A stretch of 58,574 nt of DNA from Sphingomonadaceae bacterium. Lineage in GTDB: Bacteria > Pseudomonadota > Alphaproteobacteria > Sphingomonadales > Sphingomonadaceae. The translations under genes and the position numbers were made by a program. Positions 35,692 through 43,303 of this stretch are shown here, piece by piece (the stretch's first letter is position 1; each line of letters begins with the position of its first letter). The stretch is from NCBI GenBank assembly GCA_030147805.1, contig JASBUR010000052.1, positions 1 through 58,574 of the forward strand, in the 5' to 3' direction. Under the pieces are notes generated by a model. The model was given only the letters and a program-made list of their open reading frames with translations, was not told where the DNA came from and did no database searches.

Positions 35692-36093
35692 TCAGGCGCC
35701 CGGGGGCGTGGTCGTCGGCGTGTTGGTCGGCGGAATCGTGGTGTCGGTGGTCATCGGATCCGCCGGCGTGGTCACCGAACCCGAAGCGCCGCTGGTGCCC
35801 ATCGAGTTGGGCGCTGCGGCGCCGGTTCCGGTCGTGCCCATCGTGCCGGTCATATTGCCCGCGCCGGTGGTGTCGCCGGGCATCGTGCCGCTCATGCCCG
35901 TGGCCGGATCCATCGTCGGATCGGTCGTGCCCATACCGTCGGTTGCCATGGTATCGGTGGCCATCGTGTCGGTCGCCATCGTGTCGGTCATCGTCGGATC
36001 GGTCGCCGCGGTATCGGCATCCTGCGCATCGCCGCACGCGGCGAGACCCAGGGTGAGGGCGACCGCGGTGAGCGGTAGGGTGAAACTGCGCAT
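35692..36093 (-). CDS. low-complexity lipoprotein with Met-Ala-Thr-Asp-Thr repeats
   Basis: 133 residues. MRSFTLPLTAVALTLGLAAC is a lipoprotein signal with the lipidated Cys at residue 20. The mature part is almost entirely Thr, Met, Ala, Gly, Asp and Pro. MATDT occurs three times in a row (about 39-53), coded by near-identical 15-base units, then MGTT, TMDP and similar motifs follow. No fold is recognisable. AGGAG precedes the chosen ATG. The tandem DNA repeats may vary in number between strains. Confidence 0.75.
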   Translation of the reverse strand: MRSFTLPLTAVALTLGLAACGDAQDADTAATDPTMTDTMATDTMATDTMATDGMGTTDPTMDPATGMSGTMPGDTTGAGNMTGTMGTTGTGAAAPNSMGTSGASGSVTTPADPMTTDTTIPPTNTPTTTPPGA

Positions 36094-36188
36094 TGGCAAA
36101 CTCCTGCATTAACGGCGCACAACCGAACAGGCGGAGACCGATCATTGTTCCGAGATTTGAGACGAAACGACGCGATCGGTCTTCGGGA

Positions 36189-36449
36189 CTAGCGCTCGAC
36201 GGGCTGCTGGGCAGGATCGACGGGCGCGTCACCCGTCACCACCGCCCCGTCGAGCGCGGTGCCGGCGTCGCGCGCCGCGGCTTCGGTATCGGTGGCGGCC
36301 TCGCGGGTGGCAGCGCCGATATCGCCGGTGAACTCGGTTTCCTGCGGGGCGGCGGCCTCGGCCGCCTCCTCGGGCGTGCGTTCCTCGGCACTTTCGCTGC
36401 ACGCCGTCAGCAGCAGCGCGGCGGTGAGGGCAAGGCTGGTCCTGAGCAT
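36189..36449 (-). CDS. small Ala/Glu-rich lipoprotein
   Basis: 86 residues: signal MLRTSLALTAALLLTAC with lipidated Cys17, then an Ala, Glu, Asp and Thr-rich mature chain without a recognisable domain, including a heptad-like AATREAATDTEAAARDAG stretch. It lies between another lipoprotein gene and the DsbA-like gene, all on the minus strand, but gaps of about 80-95 bases leave open whether they are one operon. Function unknown. Confidence 0.7.
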   Translation of the reverse strand: MLRTSLALTAALLLTACSESAEERTPEEAAEAAAPQETEFTGDIGAATREAATDTEAAARDAGTALDGAVVTGDAPVDPAQQPVER

Positions 36450-36528
36450 GGTCTGTCTCCGTCAGAGCATCGTCGACAACGGCAACGGGCCGGGTCGGTC
36501 CGATGTTCCCGCCGCCGCGCGCCCGCGA

Positions 36529-37332
36529 CTAGCGCTTGGCGCGCGCCTCGGCGATCGCCTTCTTCATCTCGTCGTAGCCGACGGCGCCCGACAGGATGCG
36601 ATCGCCGATCACATAGGCCGGCGTCCCGGTCAGTCCCAGCGCCCGCCCGAGGTCGAGATTGCGATTGATCTCAGCCTTCAGCGCGCTCGCGGTCAGGTCG
36701 CGCGCGGTCTGCCCCTCGTTCAGACGCGCCTTGCGGACGCTCGCAATCACCTTCTCATGACTCGGGCGGCCCGCGGCGAACATCGCATTGTGGAACGGCT
36801 TGTAGCGTCCCTGGCGCGCGGCGGAGAGGCTGGCCATCGCCGCCTCGTCGGAGGCCGGCCCCAGGACCGGAAAGTCGCGGTAGACGACCTTGAGCCCCTT
36901 GTCCTCGGCGAGCAGCCGCTCGACGTCGGCCTTCGACGCGCGGCAATAGGGGCAGGCGTAGTCGAAGAACTCGACCATCACGACGTCGCCGTCGGGATTG
37001 CCCGCCCAGGCACCCGCGAACGGCTTCTCTATGTCGGCGCGATTGCTGTCGAGCAGCTTTTCGACCTCGCGCTGCTGAAGGCGATTGATCGCCTCGGGGA
37101 TGATCTCCGGGTTGGCGAGGATATATTCGCGAACCCGCGCGTCGATCGCGTCGCGCTGGGCACCGGTGAACTGGTCCGATCCGGCCGGCGCAGGCGCCGC
37201 GCTGCTCGCCGCGAACAGCAGCCCGGCTGCCGCTGCTGCCAATACCGTCGCCATCGCCGCCCACTCCCACAAGCCGAACTGCGCGAGCCGCGTCTTCGCG
37301 GCCGCGATCCATCCCCCGATGTCCTGAGTCAT
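36529..37332 (-). CDS. DsbA-family thioredoxin-fold protein, membrane-anchored
   Basis: 267 residues. One hydrophobic helix (about 22-44) after a short cytoplasmic stretch anchors the protein. A helical linker follows, then a DsbA/BdbD-type domain with FFDYACPYCRASK (CPYC, 127-130) and the cis-Pro loop GLTGTPAYVIG. It probably oxidises or isomerises periplasmic thiols. The start overlaps the stop of the M48 protease by 4 bases, so the two are likely made together, perhaps for envelope protein quality control. Confidence 0.9.
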   Translation of the reverse strand: MTQDIGGWIAAAKTRLAQFGLWEWAAMATVLAAAAAGLLFAASSAAPAPAGSDQFTGAQRDAIDARVREYILANPEIIPEAINRLQQREVEKLLDSNRADIEKPFAGAWAGNPDGDVVMVEFFDYACPYCRASKADVERLLAEDKGLKVVYRDFPVLGPASDEAAMASLSAARQGRYKPFHNAMFAAGRPSHEKVIASVRKARLNEGQTARDLTASALKAEINRNLDLGRALGLTGTPAYVIGDRILSGAVGYDEMKKAIAEARAKR

Positions 37333-38717
37333 CGCCGCTTCTTTTGCTTCGCCATTTCATCTTCGCTTACCAGAACGATGTCCTGGGCGCGAAGCCAATC
37401 GGGGGTGCCGGCCTTGAGGCCGGCGACGGCGCGGCGGGCATTGGGCAACGCCATCTGCGGCGCCCCCATCAGATTGTAGCGCTCGGCCGACGCGAGCGCG
37501 GCGCGCGGCTCGTCGCCGTCGCGCTCATAGGCGATGCCGAGCTGATACCAGGCGAAGGGATTCGAATTGTCGCGCGCCACCGCGGTCCGAAGGATCGTCT
37601 TCGCCTCCTCGGCGTCGGCCTTGTCTTCGGTCGAGATCAGCGCATGGCCGAGCAGCGACGCGATCAGCGGCTGGTCGGGCGCAAGGCGCACCGCCCGTCG
37701 CAGCGGCTCGATGGCTTCCTTCACGCGGCCCGATTCGAGCAGGATCTGGCCCTTGAGCTCGAGATAATAGGGGTCGTCGGGCGCGATCTTGAGCAGCGCG
37801 TCGGCCTCCGCCGCGGCGCGGTCGGGGAATGCCGACTTGTGCCAGGCATAGGCGCGCGCGTAGCGCGCCGGCTCCGACAGGTTGCTTTCGGGATAGAGCT
37901 GGAAGGTGCGCGCCGGCTCGCTGACGAAGCCGATCAGCTTGGCCTTGACGCGCTGGAAGCGCTTTTCGAGTGCCGGGTCGGACGGGCGATCCCAGGCCGG
38001 CGATTTCCGGTACAGCTCTTCGAGCATGGTGATGCGCTCGCCGCTCAGCGGATGGGTGCGGCCGTAGCTGTCGTCCTGCGGGATCGCGTACCGATATTCC
38101 TGGTTCTGGATCTGCTTGAAGAATTCGATCGAGCCGCGGCCCGAGATCCCCGCCTTGGCGAGAAACTGCGCGCCGGCCTGGTCGGTCGACGATTCCTGAT
38201 TGCGCGAATAGGCGAGGAACTTGCCGAGCGCCGCCTGCTGGCCGCCCGCCATGATCCCCATGCCGGCCTCGCCCGCGCCGGCGGCGATCGCGGCGGCGCC
38301 CAGCAGCAGCGACACCAGCGAGATGCTGTTGGCGCCCTTCACGCCATCGGCGAAGCGGACATTGTGGCCGCCGGTGATATGGCCGAGCTCGTGCGCGACG
38401 ATGCCTTCGATCTGGTTGACCCCTTCCGCCTGCGCGATGGTGCCCGAGTGCAGGAAGACATTCTGTCCACCGGTGACGAAGGCGTTGAGCGACTCGTCCT
38501 GGACGAGCACGAACTCGACCGACTTGGGTTCGAGCCCCGCGGCCTCGACCAGCGGGCGCGCCATGTCCTTCATGAAGGCTTCGGTTTCGGCGTCGCGCAG
38601 AATGCTCTGCGCGAGCACCGGACGAACGCCGAACGCGAAGGTGGCGATCAGCAGCAGCGCCGCGCGAAGCGCGACGCGCCCGACCGGAATTCGAGGGGCA
38701 GGGATACGGCCGACCAT
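37329..38717 (-). CDS. M48-family periplasmic metalloprotease with TPR domain (BepA-like)
   Basis: 462 residues. A signal peptide (about 1-36, ending PVLAQ) leads to an M48 domain with HELGHITGGH (HExxH zinc site) and a Glu-bearing helix (SRNQESSTDQAGAQFLAKAG). The C-terminal third has TPR-like repeats (PYYLELKGQILLESGRVKEA, NPFAWYQLGIAYERDGDEP). BepA in E. coli degrades or helps fold outer membrane proteins such as LptD. I chose the start at 38717, where AGGTAA and the signal peptide fit. An upstream start would overlap rne. Confidence 0.9.
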   Translation of the reverse strand: MVGRIPAPRIPVGRVALRAALLLIATFAFGVRPVLAQSILRDAETEAFMKDMARPLVEAAGLEPKSVEFVLVQDESLNAFVTGGQNVFLHSGTIAQAEGVNQIEGIVAHELGHITGGHNVRFADGVKGANSISLVSLLLGAAAIAAGAGEAGMGIMAGGQQAALGKFLAYSRNQESSTDQAGAQFLAKAGISGRGSIEFFKQIQNQEYRYAIPQDDSYGRTHPLSGERITMLEELYRKSPAWDRPSDPALEKRFQRVKAKLIGFVSEPARTFQLYPESNLSEPARYARAYAWHKSAFPDRAAAEADALLKIAPDDPYYLELKGQILLESGRVKEAIEPLRRAVRLAPDQPLIASLLGHALISTEDKADAEEAKTILRTAVARDNSNPFAWYQLGIAYERDGDEPRAALASAERYNLMGAPQMALPNARRAVAGLKAGTPDWLRAQDIVLVSEDEMAKQKKRR

Positions 38718-38800
38718 CAGCGTTACCTGCTTCTTCCTGCCTGAACCCGATGTGAAGCGGCCAGGCGACCGATTGTCGCCGGGCCGCTCCTCATGCGCGA

Positions 38801-41362
38801 TCAGTTTCCGAACGTACGCTGCCACCAGCCCTTGCGGTTGCCACGCGGACGTTCCGGGGCCTCTGCCAGCGCCGGCTCGGCATCGGCCGCCGCCGGCTCG
38901 ACGTCGTTGGCGACGGGAGCCGTCGGTTCGACGGGCGCCTCGATCGCCGGCTCGACGGCCACGGGTTCGGCGGCGGCCTTGCGGCTGCGCGACGGCCGCT
39001 TGGCCTTCGGCTTGGGCGTTTCGGCGTCCGCCGGCGCCGGCGCCTCGACCGACGCGGCCTCGACGGCGGTTTCGGCCGGGGTTTCGGCGGCCGCTTCAGC
39101 GACGGGCGCCTCGGCGTCCTTCACCTTGCGTGCGCGACGGCGTGGCTTGGGGGCCTCGGCGGCGGGCTCGGCCTCGACGGCTTCCGCAGCGGCGGCCGGC
39201 GCCTCGACGACGATGTCCGCGACCGGCTCGGTCACCGCCTCGTCGGCGCCCGTCTCGGCGGCGACGGCTTCGCCGTCCGCGGCGCCGCGACGGCGACCAC
39301 CGCGACGGCCGCGACGACGACGACGGCGCTCTTCGCCCTCGCTGTCGGCAGCGGCCTCGACCGCCGGTGTCTCGCCGGCTTCGACGACGTCGTCGGCTTC
39401 GGCTTCGGCGTCACCCTCGACGATCTCGCCGGCCTCGGTCGCCGGTGCATCGCCGTCCTCGCGGCGACCGCCACGGCGGCGGCGCCGACGACGGCGACGG
39501 CCGTTGCGATCCTCTTCGCCGCGCGGCTCACGCGGTTCGCGCGCCTCACGCGGCTCGCGCGCCTCGCGCGCTTCGGTCCCTTCGTCGGTATCGGCACCGT
39601 CCTCGTCGTCCTCGGGCTCCTCGACCTCGTCTTCCTCGGCGGCGACGGGCGCCGGCAACGGAGCCGACGTCGGGACGGGCTTCGACGGCGCGCCGCCGCT
39701 GGCCTCGATCGCGAAATGCGGCGACGGCATCTCGGGATCGGGCATCACCTCGATCGTGACGCCGTAGCGTTCCTCGAGTTCGGCGAGGCCGACGCGCTTC
39801 TTGTTGAGCACGTAGATCGCCACTTCCTCGCCGGCCCGCAGCGTGAACTCGCAGCACTTGCCCTTGACCATCTCGGCCTCGAGCGCGCGCAGCGCGCCGA
39901 GCGCCGCCGACGACACGGTGCGCACGATGCCGGCGCCCTCGCAGACCGGGCAGGTGTGCGACGAGGCCTCGAGCACGCCGGTACGCAGCCGCTGGCGGCT
40001 CATCTCCATCAGCCCGAACGACGAGATGCGCCCGACCTGGATGCGCGCCCGGTCGTTGGCGAGGGCGTTCTTCATCGCCTTCTCGACCTTGCGGGTGTTG
40101 GAGTGGTTCTCCATGTCGATGAAGTCGATGACGACGAGGCCCGCCATGTCGCGCAGCCGCAGCTGGCGCGCGATCTCGTCGGCAGCCTCGAGGTTGGTCT
40201 TGAGCGCGGTCTCCTCGATATTGTGCTCGCGCGTCGACCGGCCCGAGTTGATGTCGATCGACACCAGCGCCTCGGTCGGGTTGATCACCAGATAGCCGCC
40301 CGACTTCAGCTGGACGACCGGCTGGTACATCGCGGCGAGCTGGCCCTCGACGCCGAAGCGCTGGAACAGCGGCACCGGGTCGACATATTGCTGAACCTTC
40401 GAGGCGTGGCTCGGCATGAGCTGCTTCATGAAGGTCTTGGCGGCCTTGTAGCCTTCCTCGCCGTCGACGAGCACCTGGTCGATCTCGCGCGAATAGACGT
40501 CGCGGATCGCGCGCTTGAGCAGGTCCGAATCCTGGTGGATCAGCGCCGGCGCGGTCGACTTGAGCGTCAGGTCGCGGATGTCGTCCCACAGCCGCGTCAG
40601 ATAGTCGAAGTCGCGCTTGATCTCGGTCTTGGTGCGCTTGGTGCCGGCGGTGCGGATGATGCACGCCATGCCCATCGGCAGCTTCAGGTCCGAAATCAGC
40701 GACTTGAGCTTCTTGCGCTCGCTCTGGTTGGAGATCTTGCGGCTGATGCCGCCGCCGTTGTGCGTGTTCGGCATCAGCACCGAATAGCGGCCGGCGAGGC
40801 TCAGATAGGTGGTGAGCGCCGCGCCCTTGTTGCCGCGCTCTTCCTTGACGACCTGGACGAGCAGCACCTGGCGACGGTGGATGACCTCCTGGATCTTGTA
40901 GCGGCGGCGCAGCGCCATGCGCTTGCGGCGCAGCGCGTCGGTGGTCGACTCGTCCTGAGCGCCGGCTTCCTCGGGAGCGCTGACCGGCGCGTCCTCGTCG
41001 CCCTCGACGGGCTCATGCTCGGCGTCGTCGTCGGCGTCGCCATGCTCGTCGTGATGCGCCTCGAGCGCCTGCGCGGCCTCGCGCTCCTCGCGGAGCAGCG
41101 CCTCGCGGTCCTCCTTGGGGATCTGGTAATAGTCGGGATGGATTTCCGAGAAGGCGAGGAAGCCGTGCCGGTTGCCGCCATATTCGATGAAGGCGGCCTG
41201 AAGCGACGGTTCGACGCGCGTGACCTTGGCGAGGTAGATGTTGCCCTTGAGCTGCTTCCTCGCAGCCGCCTCGAAATCAAACTCCTCGATACGATTCCCG
41301 TTGACGACGGCTACCCTTGTCTCTTCCGGGTGGCGGGCGTCGATCAGCATGCGCTGTGACAT
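38801..41362 (-). CDS. rne: ribonuclease E
   Basis: 853 residues; central enzyme of mRNA decay and rRNA/tRNA processing. The catalytic half has an S1 domain (about 35-215) split by an acidic, low-complexity insertion (about 100-150), the DNase I-like part with VIDFIDMENHSN, and the zinc-link SHTCPVCEGAG. The C-terminal half is disordered, with runs of Arg (about residues 600-690) that probably bind RNA, and Ala/Glu/Pro stretches. The protein ends RKGWWQRTFGN; a C-terminal GWW peptide binds PNPase in Caulobacter, so a degradosome contact is inferred. A 475-base non-coding leader precedes the gene. Confidence 0.96.
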   Translation of the reverse strand: MSQRMLIDARHPEETRVAVVNGNRIEEFDFEAAARKQLKGNIYLAKVTRVEPSLQAAFIEYGGNRHGFLAFSEIHPDYYQIPKEDREALLREEREAAQALEAHHDEHGDADDDAEHEPVEGDEDAPVSAPEEAGAQDESTTDALRRKRMALRRRYKIQEVIHRRQVLLVQVVKEERGNKGAALTTYLSLAGRYSVLMPNTHNGGGISRKISNQSERKKLKSLISDLKLPMGMACIIRTAGTKRTKTEIKRDFDYLTRLWDDIRDLTLKSTAPALIHQDSDLLKRAIRDVYSREIDQVLVDGEEGYKAAKTFMKQLMPSHASKVQQYVDPVPLFQRFGVEGQLAAMYQPVVQLKSGGYLVINPTEALVSIDINSGRSTREHNIEETALKTNLEAADEIARQLRLRDMAGLVVIDFIDMENHSNTRKVEKAMKNALANDRARIQVGRISSFGLMEMSRQRLRTGVLEASSHTCPVCEGAGIVRTVSSAALGALRALEAEMVKGKCCEFTLRAGEEVAIYVLNKKRVGLAELEERYGVTIEVMPDPEMPSPHFAIEASGGAPSKPVPTSAPLPAPVAAEEDEVEEPEDDEDGADTDEGTEAREAREPREAREPREPRGEEDRNGRRRRRRRRRGGRREDGDAPATEAGEIVEGDAEAEADDVVEAGETPAVEAAADSEGEERRRRRRGRRGGRRRGAADGEAVAAETGADEAVTEPVADIVVEAPAAAAEAVEAEPAAEAPKPRRRARKVKDAEAPVAEAAAETPAETAVEAASVEAPAPADAETPKPKAKRPSRSRKAAAEPVAVEPAIEAPVEPTAPVANDVEPAAADAEPALAEAPERPRGNRKGWWQRTFGN

Positions 41363-41837
41363 TGATATTTCTCCAGGGACGCGTCGCGCCGACGGCGGGG
41401 CCGGTCGGCAGGCGAGCGGGAGCGTCGCCGAACGGCGCGCTCCAGTTGATGTGATAAGCTCGGGTCGCGAAGGCAGAGCGCGCCGCGCCTCGGTCCCGGC
41501 GGGACCGATGCTCAGCGATGCGACGTGCCAACGTCATGCGACCAACCTCGGATGCCTTCGGTCGGCACAGGCACAAAGCCAATGCGCCGCGAAGGCGGAA
41601 CAGCGTGGATACGGAAGCCTTGGAGCGCCAGCGTCACCCTTGTGCAGGAAAAGGCAGGCGGCACGGCCCCGTATACGGCGACCATCGGGGTAAAAGCCGA
41701 CGATCGACCCGAGTGCTAGCAGCTAAGCGTGGCGCGAACAACACAAAGGATGAGCCTTTGCGCGACACCGCGTTGCGTCGCGGATTCGTTAACGGTAAGA
41801 TTCATGAAGTTTCGCGTGGATTTGCGCGAGGGGGCAA
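41363..41837. other. 475-base intergenic region between rne and the amidase gene
   Basis: Divergent spacing, holding both promoters. Short open frames cover it on both strands, but none has family features or a good ribosome binding site, so I call no gene. The rne side is GC-rich with several local inverted repeats (for example cctcggtcccggcgggaccga near 41490), consistent with a structured rne 5' leader. In E. coli such a leader mediates autoregulation; that is only an analogy here. Confidence 0.5.
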
Positions 41838-43244
41838 ATGAGACACTTGAACCGGCTGATGGTGGCAAGCGCCGTTGCGATGCTCGCGACGACGGCTTCG
41901 GCCGCGACGGTCACATCGGTGAGTGTCGAACCTGCCGGAGCCGACGTTCGCGTCGTCGTCAGCTTCGACGGGGGCTTCGACGCGCCCTCGGCCTTCGCGC
42001 TCGATGCGCCGCAGCGGCTCGTCGTCGATCTACCCGGCAACAAGGCCGACACCCGCAGCTACCCGGGGCAGGGCGGAGTCAGCGCCGCGCGCACCGCGCA
42101 ATTCGCTTCCGACAAGGCGCGGCTGGTCCTCGATCTCGCAGCGCCGATGACGCTCGGCGAGACCAGCGCCGCCGACAACAAGCTCACGCTGACGCTCAAG
42201 GCCGCCAACGCCGCGGCGTTCGCCAAGCTCACGCGCGGCCGCACCCGACTTCCCGGCATCGAGACGCCCAAGCCGATCGACGTGGCAAAGTTCGAACTCC
42301 CCGAGGCCAAGGCTCCGCCCGTCGCCGAGACGCGGGCGTCGCCGCCCGCGAAGGTCGCCACGGCGGTGACCAAGCCGGTACCCGCCGCGTCGAAGACGAT
42401 AACGGCCGCCGCCCGACCGGCAGAGGTGCCGGCCGACCGCATCACCGTGCCCACGCGCGAGATGGTGCGGCAGGCGGCGCTCGCCGACGCCACCGCGCTG
42501 CAACCCAAGGGCAAGTCGACCGCGCGACCGGTGCGCGCCGCCCGCTCGGGCGAGCGCCCGCTGGTGGTGATCGACGCCGGCCACGGCGGCCACGATCCGG
42601 GGTCGATCTCCGTCTATGGCGGCCGCCGCGAGAAGGACGTGACGCTCGCCATCGCCAAGGCGATCGCCGCGGAGATCAACAAGGGCGGCCGCGCGCGCGC
42701 GATGCTGACGCGCAGCGACGATCGCTACCTCGTCCACCGCGAGCGTTTCGAGATCGCACGACGCCACAAGGCGGCGCTGTTCATCTCGGTCCACGCCGAC
42801 GCCGCGCCGGTGCCCGAGGCGCGCGGCGCCACCGTCTACACCTTGTCCGAAGTGGCCTCCGATCGCGAGGCGGCGCGGCTCGCCGCCAAGGAGAACAAGA
42901 CGAGCGTGCTCGCCGGCTTCGACTTCGCGCGCGAGAGCCGCGACGTCGCCGACATCCTCATCGATCTCGCGCAGCGCGAGACGATGAACGCCTCGGCGGC
43001 GTTCGCCACCGTTCTTCAGCGCGAGATGTCGCCCAAGGTCCACTTCAAGAGCAACGCCCACCGCTTCGCCGGCTTTCTGGTCTTGAAGGCGCCCGACGTC
43101 CCGTCGGTCTTGCTCGAAACCGGCTATGTCTCGAACGAGCAGGACTCACGCTTCCTGTTCTCCGATGAGGGGCAGAGGGCGATCGCCGAGGGCGTCGCGA
43201 AGGCGGTCGACGCGCATATCGGGCGCCTGCTGGCGCAGCGCTGA
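41838..43244 (+). CDS. N-acetylmuramoyl-L-alanine amidase, AmiC-type
   Basis: 468 residues. A signal peptide (about 1-23) leads to an AMIN domain (about 25-125; VTSVSVEPAGADVRVVVSFDG) that targets peptidoglycan, a Lys/Ala/Pro-rich linker, and a C-terminal Amidase_3 zinc domain. That domain has VIDAGHGGHDPG (His), REKDVTLAIAKAI (Glu), FISVHADAAP (His) and SVLLETGYVSNEQD (catalytic Glu). It cleaves stem peptides during daughter-cell separation. Transcribed toward mrcA, whose start lies 59 bases downstream. Confidence 0.94.
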   Translation: MRHLNRLMVASAVAMLATTASAATVTSVSVEPAGADVRVVVSFDGGFDAPSAFALDAPQRLVVDLPGNKADTRSYPGQGGVSAARTAQFASDKARLVLDLAAPMTLGETSAADNKLTLTLKAANAAAFAKLTRGRTRLPGIETPKPIDVAKFELPEAKAPPVAETRASPPAKVATAVTKPVPAASKTITAAARPAEVPADRITVPTREMVRQAALADATALQPKGKSTARPVRAARSGERPLVVIDAGHGGHDPGSISVYGGRREKDVTLAIAKAIAAEINKGGRARAMLTRSDDRYLVHRERFEIARRHKAALFISVHADAAPVPEARGATVYTLSEVASDREAARLAAKENKTSVLAGFDFARESRDVADILIDLAQRETMNASAAFATVLQREMSPKVHFKSNAHRFAGFLVLKAPDVPSVLLETGYVSNEQDSRFLFSDEGQRAIAEGVAKAVDAHIGRLLAQR

Positions 43245-43303
43245 TCGTTGCCGCGACCATCGATCACTTGAGGGCGCGCCCCGCCCTGCTATACGGCTAA
43301 GCC

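Noticed and set aside
35936..35990. The short tandem units as a CRISPR array
   Set aside because: The units are 15 bases, in frame, have no spacers, and code for a repeated peptide.
41518..41841. A 107-codon frame before the amidase gene as a real protein
   Set aside because: Basic low-complexity translation, no ribosome binding site and no domain; better read as leader or promoter space.
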